Of a stretch of 64,000 bases of DNA, positions 48,849-56,610 are shown piece after piece. Origin of the DNA: Roseateles sp. GTDB lineage: Bacteria > Pseudomonadota > Gammaproteobacteria > Burkholderiales > Burkholderiaceae_C. The position numbers and the translations under genes are program-made. Position 1 is the stretch's first letter; each line of letters starts with the position of its first letter. The stretch lies in contig JAEUPJ010000036.1 of the NCBI GenBank assembly GCA_016790285.1, forward strand, positions 1-64,000, given 5' to 3'. The notes beneath the pieces are model-generated. The model saw only the letters and a program-made list of their open reading frames with translations, was not told where the DNA came from and made no database searches.

Positions 48849-49496
48849 TCAGTCGGCGCGCCGCGCGGCGGCGCGTCGCCAGGCCAGCAGGCCGAGGCCA
48901 CCGGCCATCAGCGCCCAGCTTTCGGGCTCGGGCACGGGGGCGAGGCTGGCGGCGTAGGCCACGTTGTCCAGGGCGAAGCTGCCCGAGCAGCAGCCCCGGC
49001 CTTCGAACACGACGCGGTTGAAGGGCTGGTCGGCCGTGAACCCGATGAACTGCGGTGCACCGTCGGCCGACGCGCTCGGGTTCAGCCGGGTCAGCAGCTG
49101 GTAGGAGCCGTAGCCCTGCAAGCCGCTTGCGTCCAGCGCGATGCCGGCGGGCACGCGGCTGAACCAGGCGCCGAAGGCCGTGATGGGCTCGGAGAAGTTC
49201 AGGGCGGCCCAGCCGCCGTAGCTCACGTCGATGAAGAGGTTGTTGCTGCCGTCGATGTCCAGGCGCAGGGTCGGGGTGTCCAGCGTCCAGTTCCCCTGCA
49301 CCGCGAAGACGCCCAGGGTCAGCAGGCTGCCGCCGCTCTGGGTCAGGTCGGCGGCGGGCCCGCTGAAGGCCTCCGTGGTGACCGCACCTGTGGCGGCCAG
49401 GAAGCTGGCGGCGTCGGTGTGGGTCTGCACGGTGGCGTGGGCCCCCGCGGCGGCGAGGGCGGCACAACAGACGAGGTGGCGGGCGAAGCGGCGCAT
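48849..49496 (-). CDS. PEP-CTERM protein, 215 aa
   Basis: The first gene of the four-gene row. Signal peptide MRRFARHLVCCAALAAAGAH; a beta-sandwich body (LDTPTLRLDIDGSNNLFIDVS, FNRVVFEG) with a GCCSG pair; tail VPEPESWALMAGGLGLLAW and RRAAARR. An AAGGATC site lies upstream of the ATG at 49496. The long open frame upstream to 49721 lacks export features. It is divergent from the CadC-like regulator across 292 bp containing the CTTNTCTCA repeats, which makes that regulator the obvious candidate for control. Confidence 0.86.
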   Translation of the reverse strand: MRRFARHLVCCAALAAAGAHATVQTHTDAASFLAATGAVTTEAFSGPAADLTQSGGSLLTLGVFAVQGNWTLDTPTLRLDIDGSNNLFIDVSYGGWAALNFSEPITAFGAWFSRVPAGIALDASGLQGYGSYQLLTRLNPSASADGAPQFIGFTADQPFNRVVFEGRGCCSGSFALDNVAYAASLAPVPEPESWALMAGGLGLLAWRRAAARRAD

Positions 49497-49736
49497 GGCG
49501 ATCCTTGGAAGGTGGGTGCAAGGGCTGGACGGGACCGCCGGGTGCCAGGCTGGCGCCGCCCGAGCCCATGGAACAGGGGACGCGGCGCACGCGGGAAGTC
49601 CGCATACTGCGTCGGTCAGTGGCCCTCTGGCAGACGCCGTGGGCCACGCGGGAGGTGCCGGCCTGGCCCCGGCGGGTCGGCCAGGAAGACTCAGGACGGG
49701 CCCATGCTGTCGACCCGGCACCGGGCTGTCCTCAAG

Positions 49737-49772
49737 CTTCTCTCACGCTTGTCTCAAGGTCGCCTTTTCTCA
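49737..49772. promoter_or_regulatory. three CTTNTCTCA repeats upstream of the regulator
   Basis: CTTCTCTCA (49737-49745), CTTGTCTCA (49748-49756) and CTTTTCTCA (49764-49772) are direct repeats with start-to-start distances of 11 and 16 bases. They end 16 bases before the regulator ATG at 49789. CadC/OmpR winged-helix proteins typically bind such tandem direct repeats, so an autoregulatory or shared operator is likely. Confidence 0.5.
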
Positions 49773-49788
49773 ATTAAAACAACGACTT

Positions 49789-52161
49789 ATGGATCCATTT
49801 AAACAGGGGGGTGAAGAGTGGCCGACGGGGCCTCGCGAGGCGGATTCGCCGCCGGAGCAGTGGCTGATCGGCGACTGGCTGGCCGACAGCCGGCTCGATG
49901 AACTGCGCCGCGGCGACGTGGTCGTGAAGATCGAGCCGCGCAACATGCGGCTGCTCGCGGCCCTGGCCCAGCGCCCGGGCGAGGTGCTGACCGTGGACGC
50001 CTTGCTGACCGAGGTCTGGGCCGACCTGGTGGTCACCCAGAGCTCGGTCTACCAGGCCGTGTCGCAGTTGCGCCAGGTGCTGGGCGACGACGCCAGCCGG
50101 CCGCGCTACATCGCCACCGTGCCGCGCAAGGGCTACCGGCTGGTCGCGGTGGCGCAGCCGGTGCGGGTGCCGCGGGCCCCGGTGCCGGCGCAGCCGGTGG
50201 TCGCCGCCGAGCCGGTCGAGGCCCCGGCGGTCGAGGCCCCGGCGGTCGGCCCCCTGCCGGATGTGCCAGACGTGCCGCCCCTGCCTGTGTCCGTCCCCTC
50301 AGCACCGCGCGAGGGCCTGGCCCGGCGCGGCTGGCTGCTCGGCGGCGGCCTGGCGGCGCTGGCCGCGGGCGGCGGGGGGCTCTGGTGGTGGCGCGCCGGG
50401 CGGATGCTGCCCGAGCAGGTGCGCCTGGCCGTGCTGCCCTTCCAGGACACGTCCGCCCACAAGCTCGAGCAACCGCTGGCCGAGGGGTTGGCGGAGCAGG
50501 TCATCGGCGCGCTCGCCAGCCATGGCCAGGTGCGTGTGCTGTCGCGGGCGACGTCTTTCCAGTTCTCCAGCCCCGACGCCCTGCGGCCGCTGGCCGAGCA
50601 GCACTTCGTCACCCATGTGCTGGGCGGCGAGCTGACGCGGTCGGCGCGGCGCATCAGCCTGAACCTGCGCCTGCACGGGCTGCCGGGCACGCGGCTGGTG
50701 TGGCAGGAGGCGCTGGAGGTCGACCTGGCCGAGCTGAGCCGGCTGGCCGTGGCCGTGGCCAACGAGGCGCTGCAAGCCCTCGGGGCGGCGCCGGTGGCCG
50801 CGACCGCGCCGGTGGCGGCGCCCGACGCCTACGAGCTCTACCTCACCGGGCTGCAGCACCAGCGCAGCGCCCAGTTGCCGGGCATCCTGAAGGCGCGCGA
50901 GTACTTCCAGCGCGCCATCGACCGCGACGCGGGCTTCGCGCCGGCCTACGTCGGGCAGGCGGCGACGTGGATCGCCGAGTTCCACTACGGCAGCGGCCTG
51001 TCCCTGCGCGACATGGATGCGCGTGCCCAGCCCCTCATCGACCGCGCCCTGCAGCTGGCGCCTGAGCTGCCGCTGGCCCAGGGCCTGCAGGGCCACCTCA
51101 AGGCCAACCTCAGCCTGCACGACGAGGCCCGGCGCTGGCTGGGGCCGGCGCTGGAGCGCTCGCCCAGCGACGTCACGCTGCTGACCTGGACGGCCAAGAA
51201 CGAGATGGACGACGGCCGCCCGGCCGCCGCCGGCCCGCCGCTGCAACGCGCGGCCGAGCTCAGCCCGCTGGCCGTGCAGGTGCAGCACCTGGCAGGCCTG
51301 GCCGCCACCTATGCCGGGCGTTACGACGATGCCCAGGCCCACTACCGGCGAGCCATGGTGCTGGCCCCCCAGCACGGCAACGGCGCCTGGGGCCTGGGGC
51401 TGGTGGGCTATGCGCGCGGCCAGCTGGCCGACGCCGTCCAGGGCTACCGCAAGGCCCTGGTGGTGGACCCGCGTCGTGATGCGCTGTGGACGCAGCTCGG
51501 CTGGATCTACCTGGACCTCGGCATGGCCGACGAAGCCCGCCACGCGCTGGCCCAGGCCGCGTCCATGTCGGCCCAGCCCGCGGAGGCGCAGCTCGCCGCC
51601 ACGCGGCTGCAGCTGGGCGACGAGGCCGCGCTGCGCCGCACGCTGGCAGCCCTGAAGCTGCCCGCCAGCGGTGCGCGCGACCTGGAGGTCGACGCCGCGC
51701 TGCTGTGGGTGCGCCTGGGCGACCTGCCCCGCGCGCGCCGCGTGTTCGAGCCGGCTGTCGGCCTGATGCTCGCCGACCCGCTGCCGGCCTGGGGCAACTG
51801 GGACGCCTTCCAGGGCCGCCACGCGCTCATCGATGCCGCCGCCGTGTGGGTCGCCCTGGGCGAGCCAGCGCGGGCCGAGCCGCTGCTGGCGCAGGCCGAG
51901 GCCTTCCTCAAGCGCTACCGCGAGCAGGGCAACGCCTGGCACGCCGGCGCCTACCTGCAGGCGCGCATCGAGGCGCTGCGCGGCCGCGCCACGGCCGCCG
52001 TCACGGCACTGGAGGCCGCCGTGGCCCAAGGCTGGCGGCGCAGCTGGTGGATCCCGCACGACCCGGCGCTGGCCACGGTGCGCGAGCTGCCGCGGGTGCA
52101 GGCCCTGCAGGCCCAGGTGCGGCAGAAGACGGAGGCCGACCGGCGCGCGCTGGCCGTCTAG
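49789..52161 (+). CDS. CadC-like winged-helix membrane regulator with TPR domain
   Basis: The 790-aa protein has an N-terminal OmpR/CadC-type winged helix (about 22-118: RNMRLLAALAQRPGEVLTVDALL...YIATVPRKGYRLVAV). A Pro/Val/Ala-rich linker (about 119-180) and one membrane segment (about 185-205, WLLGGGLAALAAGGGGLWWW) follow. The periplasmic part then starts with the VRLAVLPFQDTSAH domain of these regulators and about eight TPR-like units. Such one-component regulators transduce an envelope signal to DNA without phosphorylation. It is divergent from the PEP-CTERM row and probably controls it. The ATG at 49789 has no clear Shine-Dalgarno; a longer frame upstream overlaps the neighbouring gene. 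Confidence 0.88.
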   Translation: MDPFKQGGEEWPTGPREADSPPEQWLIGDWLADSRLDELRRGDVVVKIEPRNMRLLAALAQRPGEVLTVDALLTEVWADLVVTQSSVYQAVSQLRQVLGDDASRPRYIATVPRKGYRLVAVAQPVRVPRAPVPAQPVVAAEPVEAPAVEAPAVGPLPDVPDVPPLPVSVPSAPREGLARRGWLLGGGLAALAAGGGGLWWWRAGRMLPEQVRLAVLPFQDTSAHKLEQPLAEGLAEQVIGALASHGQVRVLSRATSFQFSSPDALRPLAEQHFVTHVLGGELTRSARRISLNLRLHGLPGTRLVWQEALEVDLAELSRLAVAVANEALQALGAAPVAATAPVAAPDAYELYLTGLQHQRSAQLPGILKAREYFQRAIDRDAGFAPAYVGQAATWIAEFHYGSGLSLRDMDARAQPLIDRALQLAPELPLAQGLQGHLKANLSLHDEARRWLGPALERSPSDVTLLTWTAKNEMDDGRPAAAGPPLQRAAELSPLAVQVQHLAGLAATYAGRYDDAQAHYRRAMVLAPQHGNGAWGLGLVGYARGQLADAVQGYRKALVVDPRRDALWTQLGWIYLDLGMADEARHALAQAASMSAQPAEAQLAATRLQLGDEAALRRTLAALKLPASGARDLEVDAALLWVRLGDLPRARRVFEPAVGLMLADPLPAWGNWDAFQGRHALIDAAAVWVALGEPARAEPLLAQAEAFLKRYREQGNAWHAGAYLQARIEALRGRATAAVTALEAAVAQGWRRSWWIPHDPALATVRELPRVQALQAQVRQKTEADRRALAV

Positions 52162-52171
52162 ACTGCCGGCC

Positions 52172-52984
52172 ATGGCATCTCCCCTGGCATTCATCGGCGG
52201 CGGCAACATGGCCGGCGCCATCCTCGGCGGCCTGCTGCGCGCAGGCCAGGTCCGCCCGGCCGACGTCATCGTCGTCGAGCCCCACGAGGCCCAGCGCCAC
52301 AAGCTGCGCGCCGACCTCGGCATCGAGGCGCTCGCCGCGGGCGACGCCTCGCTGGCCGGAGCCGGCACCGTCGTCTGGGCGGTCAAGCCGCAGCTGTTCA
52401 CCGCGGCGGCCGAGCCGCTGCAGGCTTGGCTGGCCGGGGCGCTGCACCTGTCGGTCATGGCGGGCATCCCGTCAGCGTCCATCGCGCGGCTCACCGGCAG
52501 CGAGCGCGTCGTGCGCAGCATGCCCAACACGCCGGCCCTCATCGGCCAGGGCATCGCGGGCCTGTACGCGCGGCCGGCGGTGTCGGCGGACGAGCGCGCG
52601 GCGGTGGAGCGGCTGCTCAAGCCCACCGGCCAGACGCTGTGGGTCGAGCGCGAGGACGACCTGGACGCGGTGACGGCCCTCTCGGGCTCGGGGCCCGCGT
52701 ATTTCTTCTTCTTCGTCGAGGCCATGATGGCCGCCGCGGTCGACATGGGCCTCACCGCCGAGCAAGGCAAGCGCCTGGCCCTGGCGACCTGCGCGGGCGC
52801 GGCCGCGCTGGGCCTGGCGTCGGACGAATCCCCGACCACGCTGCGCGAACGCGTGACGAGCAAGGGCGGCACCACGCACGCCGCCGTCACGTCGATGCAG
52901 GGCGACGGCGTGGACGCCGCCATCCGCCGCGCCGTGCGGGCCGCGCAGCAGCGCGCCGCGGAGCTCGGCCGCGAGTTCGGCTGA
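52172..52984 (+). CDS. proC: pyrroline-5-carboxylate reductase
   Basis: The 270-aa cytoplasmic enzyme reduces P5C to proline with NADPH. It has the N-terminal Rossmann motif AFIGGGNMAGAILGGLL, VRSMPNTPALIGQG, and the C-terminal signature ALSGSGPAYFFFFVEAM with RERVTSKGGTTHAA. Length is typical. It begins 10 bases after the CadC-like gene and its stop abuts the ubiC start. ProC and PutA, the opposing steps of proline metabolism, are both in this window but 24 kb apart. Confidence 0.95.
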   Translation: MASPLAFIGGGNMAGAILGGLLRAGQVRPADVIVVEPHEAQRHKLRADLGIEALAAGDASLAGAGTVVWAVKPQLFTAAAEPLQAWLAGALHLSVMAGIPSASIARLTGSERVVRSMPNTPALIGQGIAGLYARPAVSADERAAVERLLKPTGQTLWVEREDDLDAVTALSGSGPAYFFFFVEAMMAAAVDMGLTAEQGKRLALATCAGAAALGLASDESPTTLRERVTSKGGTTHAAVTSMQGDGVDAAIRRAVRAAQQRAAELGREFG

Positions 52985-53527
52985 GTGGGCATCGCCACGC
53001 GAGACAGCCTGCGCGACTGGCTGCGGGCGCCCGGCTCGCTGAGCCGGCGGCTGGCGCGCCTGGGTGAGCGCTTCGAGGTGCAGGTGCTGCGCCAGGGCGT
53101 GGCGCCGTTCCGCGCGCTGGAGCGTGCCGCCCTGGGCCTGCCGCCGCGCGGGCTCACGCTGGTGCGCGAGGTCATCCTGCGCGTGGACGGGCAGCCGCTG
53201 GTCTGGGCCCGATCGGCCGTGCACCAGCGCGCCACCACCGGGCCCTGGCGCGCCCTCAAGGGGCTGGGTGCGCGGCCGCTGGCCCACCTGCTCTACGACG
53301 ACCCGGCCATCAGCCGCAGCGAGCTGCAGCCGCGCCGGCTGGCCCGGCATGGCCACACCCGCCGGCATGCCGAGCGGCAGTGGCTTGCCGCCACCGGTGC
53401 GCCGGCCTCGCCACAGATGCTCTGGTCACGCAACTCGGTGTTCAGCCGAGGGGGTTCCCAGCTGCGCGTGATGGAGCTGTTCGCGCCCGAACTGGCCCGT
53501 GCCCGTCCTGGGCGGCCGCGGCGCTGA
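52985..53527 (+). CDS. ubiC: chorismate--pyruvate lyase
   Basis: The 180-aa enzyme would remove pyruvate from chorismate to give 4-hydroxybenzoate, the entry to ubiquinone. Supporting segments are DSLRDWLRAPGSLSRRL, the LPPRGLTLVREVILRVDGQPLVWARS region (key residues REVxLxxDxxPxVxARS) and SPQMLWSRNSVF with the terminal catalytic Arg/Glu context. A GTG start directly follows the proC stop. The product would feed UbiA, encoded at 59142-60041 in this window. Confidence 0.82.
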   Translation: MGIATRDSLRDWLRAPGSLSRRLARLGERFEVQVLRQGVAPFRALERAALGLPPRGLTLVREVILRVDGQPLVWARSAVHQRATTGPWRALKGLGARPLAHLLYDDPAISRSELQPRRLARHGHTRRHAERQWLAATGAPASPQMLWSRNSVFSRGGSQLRVMELFAPELARARPGRPRR

Positions 53528-53782
53528 AAACGATTGCCAGACTGTGGCGCGCACGCCTCACTTTCGGCTCGCGTTTACCCGAACGGCAACGTTGTCAAAT
53601 CCTTAGTTCCTGGGACTCAATCTGTCTATGAGCTGACCGCTCCCCCGGGGATGTGTGCCCATCAAGTCATAAATTCGCGTCACGCGCAGAAACGCTCATA
53701 AACTCCATCCGCATCAGGGAGACGTTAGTACCAAGACCGGCCAGCAACGGGGCACAGGCCGGCGTAGCGAATGGGGACTGTG

Positions 53783-54328
53783 ATGAACACGCGAGACGTG
53801 GTGATCTTCAGCGGTGAACGCTTCGTCGTACCGCAATGCATTCAAAGGATCGACCACCTGTCGACCCACGGCTGGCAGCTGCGCTATGGCGGCACCAAGC
53901 TGTACTCCGACCACAGCCAGGACGGCAGCGGCGCCCGCAAGGCGCTGGCGCTGGCCACGAAAGAACTGCTCAAACGCATCGCCACGATGCCGGCACCGTC
54001 GCGGCTGCGCCGCACGCCCAGCCGCAAGAAGCAGAGCGACCTGCCTTCGGGCATCTCCGGCCCCATCGTGCGCCAGCGCGCGGGCAGCCGGGTGCGCGAC
54101 TGCAGCTTCGCCGTGACGCTGCCGCGCTTCGGTGACACGCCGCTGGCGCGCAGCGTCTACATCGGCACCGAGAACACCTACACCATCGAGCGCTACCAGG
54201 AGGCGCTGCAGCGCGCCATTGCGCTGCGCGAGAAGGCCGAGGCCGCCTACCAGCGCGCTGCGACCAAGGAACGCCGCGCCCAGGCCCTGGTGCTCAAGGC
54301 CAAGATGAACGGCTTGCTGAGCAAGTGA
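53783..54328 (+). CDS. AP2-like DNA-binding hypothetical protein, 181 aa
   Basis: The protein has GERFVVPQCIQRIDHLSTHGWQLRYGG at the N-terminus (key residues IQRID...GWQVRY-like) and a C-terminal segment ARSVYIGTENTYTIERYQEALQRAI. The latter recalls the YIGTFxTxEEAARAYD pattern of AP2/ERF-type domains found in phage and some bacterial proteins. A basic linker (RRTPSRKKQ) and a coiled C-terminus (about 150-175) follow. It may bind nucleic acid; this is a motif impression only. A 255-bp non-coding upstream region, AT-richer than average, probably holds its promoter. Confidence 0.55.
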   Translation: MNTRDVVIFSGERFVVPQCIQRIDHLSTHGWQLRYGGTKLYSDHSQDGSGARKALALATKELLKRIATMPAPSRLRRTPSRKKQSDLPSGISGPIVRQRAGSRVRDCSFAVTLPRFGDTPLARSVYIGTENTYTIERYQEALQRAIALREKAEAAYQRAATKERRAQALVLKAKMNGLLSK

Positions 54329-54348
54329 GCCAGGCCTGACGGGTCACC

Positions 54349-54374
54349 TCACGGCACGCGCAGGCATGCCGTGA
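54349..54374 (+). terminator. hairpin after the AP2-like gene
   Basis: TCACGGCA and TGCCGTGA form a perfect 8-bp stem with a 10-base loop, 20 bases past the stop. Outer GGGT/ACCC bases extend it. A short T-run (CGTTTG) follows. Confidence 0.5.
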
Positions 54375-54415
54375 AACCCGTTTGAACCAGCCGGCGCGCT
54401 GCGGGCGCACACAAT

Positions 54416-54445
54416 CGGCGGCCCGGCCTTCGGGCCGTGCCGCCG
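54416..54445 (+). promoter_or_regulatory. UUCG-capped hairpin abutting the start codon of the HPP-CBS gene
   Basis: A 13-bp stem with one mismatch is closed by a TTCG tetraloop (CGGCC-TTCG-GGCCG at the tip). It ends 4 bases before the ATG at 54450, where a ribosome binding site would be expected. In RNA it would be very stable and could block or time translation; a role as a terminator is also possible. Confidence 0.6.
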
Positions 54446-54449
54446 ACCC

Positions 54450-55595
54450 ATGCCCTCCGCTCCCCTGCCTGATCGCATCCTTGCCTGGCTGCACGCCCTG
54501 CGTCCTGCGCCGCAGGCCGTCAATGCGCGTGAGCGACTGCGCGTCGTGCTCGGCGCAGCCCTCGGCCTGCTGCTCGCGGGTGCGCTCAGCCATGCGGCCA
54601 TGCCAGGCAGCCTGCCGTGGCTCGTCGCGCCGCTCGGCGCGAGCGCCGTGCTCGTGTTCGGCGTGCCGGCCAGCCCGCTGGCCCAGCCCTGGGCGGTGCT
54701 CGGGGGCAACACGGTCTCGGCCCTCGTGGGCATTGCCTGCCTGCGCTGGCTGCCGCTGCCGCCCATCGGCGTGGCCGCCGCCGCGGTGGGGCTGGCCATC
54801 GGGATGATGTTCCTGCTGCGCTGCCTGCATCCACCGGGTGGCGCGGCTGGCCTGCTGATGGTGCTGACCTCCACGCAGGACTGGCACTTCGCCTTCGAGC
54901 CCGTGGCGATCAACTCGCTGCTGCTGGTGCTGGCGGGCATGGCCTACAACTCCCTCACCGGCCGGCGCTACCCGCACGCGCAGCATGTGAGTGCACCGCC
55001 GCTCACCGGGGCGCAGGTCGCACCACCCCGCTTTGGCGACGCCGAACTCGACGCCGTGCTCGCCCGCTACAACCAGGTGCTGGACGTGCCGCGCGACGAC
55101 CTCGCCGACCTGCTGCACGAGGCCGAGCTGCTGAGCTACCGCCGCCGCCTGGGCGGGCTGCGCTGCCGCGACATCATGTCCAGCCCCGTCGTCACCGCCG
55201 AGTTCGGCACGCCGCTGGCCGATGCCTGGGCGCTGCTGCAGCAGCACCGCATCAAGGCGCTGCCGGTGGTGGACCGCGTGCAGCGCATCGTCGGCATCGT
55301 CACGCGAGCCGACTTCATGCGCGCCGCCGAGGCCGAGCGGCGCGATGGCCTCGGTGCGCGGCTGCAGTCCCTGCTCAAGCCGTCACCGGCCACGCATTCG
55401 GCCAAGCCCGAGGTCGTTGGCCAGATCATGAGCCGCCAGGTGCGCGTGGCCAGCGCCGATCGCCCGATCGCCGAGCTGGTGCCGCTGTTCTCCGCCACCG
55501 GCCACCACCACATTCCCATCGTCGGCGAGCAAGCCCGGCTCGTCGGCATCCTCACCCAGTCCGACCTCGTGAAAGCGCTCAGCCATGGCCCTTGA
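54450..55595 (+). CDS. HPP family membrane protein with two CBS domains
   Basis: This 381-aa inner-membrane protein has four hydrophobic segments (about 28-175) with the HPP motif in RCLHPPGGAAGLL. A linker follows, then two CBS domains (about 235-295, MSSPVVTAEFGTPLADAWALL, and 322-378, MSRQVRVASADRPIAELVPLF). CBS domains bind adenosine ligands; HPP proteins are linked to nitrite transport in plastids and cyanobacteria, but the bacterial CBS-fused type is uncharacterised. No Shine-Dalgarno is visible; a UUCG-capped hairpin occupies that place. The 3' end overlaps the next gene by 11 bases. Confidence 0.85.
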   Translation: MPSAPLPDRILAWLHALRPAPQAVNARERLRVVLGAALGLLLAGALSHAAMPGSLPWLVAPLGASAVLVFGVPASPLAQPWAVLGGNTVSALVGIACLRWLPLPPIGVAAAAVGLAIGMMFLLRCLHPPGGAAGLLMVLTSTQDWHFAFEPVAINSLLLVLAGMAYNSLTGRRYPHAQHVSAPPLTGAQVAPPRFGDAELDAVLARYNQVLDVPRDDLADLLHEAELLSYRRRLGGLRCRDIMSSPVVTAEFGTPLADAWALLQQHRIKALPVVDRVQRIVGIVTRADFMRAAEAERRDGLGARLQSLLKPSPATHSAKPEVVGQIMSRQVRVASADRPIAELVPLFSATGHHHIPIVGEQARLVGILTQSDLVKALSHGP

Positions 55596-56610
55596 TGACC
55601 TCTCTTCCTTCCGCTGGGGCGTGATCGGCCCGGGTGGCATCGCCAACCGCTTTGCCGGCGCCCTGCCGGCCGTGCCGGGCGCCCGGCTGGCGGCCGTGTT
55701 CGCGCGAGACGCGGCCAAGGGCCAGGCCTATGCCGCCCAGTGGCAGCGCGAGGGCCAGCCCGCGGCGCGCGTGACGACGGCGCTGGACGAGCTGCTCGGC
55801 AGCGACGAGGTGGACGCCGTCTACGTCGCCACCCCGCATTCCAACCATGGCGAGTACGTGCGCGCGGCGCTGCAGGCCGGCAAGCCCGTCCTGTGCGAGA
55901 AGCCGCTGGTGACGACGCGCGCCGAAGGCCAGACGCTCGTGGACCTGGCCCGCAGCCGCGGCGTGTTCCTGATGGAGGCGCTGTGGACGCGCTTCCTGCC
56001 CGCCTACGACCTGGCCGCGCGGATGCTGCAGGACGGCGCCATCGGCGAGCTGCGGGCGATGCAGTCGAGCTTCTGCTTCGCCTCGGTCTACGACCCGCAG
56101 CACCGCCAGTGGAACCCCGCGCTGGCCGGCGGCGCGCTGTGGGACATCGGCATCTACAACCTCGCCGTCACGCGCTGGGTGCTGCAGCAGATGAACGGCG
56201 GCGTCTGCCCCGAGCCCGACGCGATGGACGTGCACGCCACGCTGGCGCCGACCGGCGTGGACAAGGCGGTCAACGTGACGCTGCATTTCCCGGGCGGCGT
56301 GACCTCGCAGTTCCGCTGCGCGTTCGACGCCGCCTCGGTCAACGCCTTCGAGGCCCTGGGTTCCAAGGCCGCGCTGCGCTTCCCGACGGACTTCTGGCAG
56401 GCCGAGGCGGTGGAACTCGTCACGCGCAAGGCGCCGGCCGAGCGCGTGGCGGCCCCCTTTGCCATCAATGGCTTCGAGGGCGAGATCGCCGAGGCCCAGG
56501 CCTGCATCCGCGCCGGCTGGGTGGAGAGCCCGCGCATGCCGCACGCCGAGACGCTGGCCCTGCTGGGCTGGATGGACGCGATCCGCGCGAAGTTCCCTCA
56601 GCCCGCCTGA
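55585..56610 (+). CDS. Gfo/Idh/MocA family oxidoreductase
   Basis: The 341-aa NAD(P)-dependent sugar or cyclitol dehydrogenase-like enzyme has an N-terminal Rossmann domain with WGVIGPGGIANRFAGAL. The EKP motif (VLCEKPLVTTRAEG) holds the nucleotide-binding Lys. The C-terminal domain has MEALWTRFLPAY and GALWDIGIYN, typical of the dimeric dihydrodiol/xylose dehydrogenase-like branch. Substrate unknown. It overlaps the HPP-CBS gene by 11 bases (translational coupling likely) and the convergent protease gene by 13. Confidence 0.87.
   Translation: MALDDLSSFRWGVIGPGGIANRFAGALPAVPGARLAAVFARDAAKGQAYAAQWQREGQPAARVTTALDELLGSDEVDAVYVATPHSNHGEYVRAALQAGKPVLCEKPLVTTRAEGQTLVDLARSRGVFLMEALWTRFLPAYDLAARMLQDGAIGELRAMQSSFCFASVYDPQHRQWNPALAGGALWDIGIYNLAVTRWVLQQMNGGVCPEPDAMDVHATLAPTGVDKAVNVTLHFPGGVTSQFRCAFDAASVNAFEALGSKAALRFPTDFWQAEAVELVTRKAPAERVAAPFAINGFEGEIAEAQACIRAGWVESPRMPHAETLALLGWMDAIRAKFPQPA

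Noticed and set aside
49231-49788. N-terminal extension of the CadC-like regulator
   Set aside because: The upstream part of the frame is antisense to a PEP-CTERM gene and to the promoter region; the winged helix follows the ATG at 49789.
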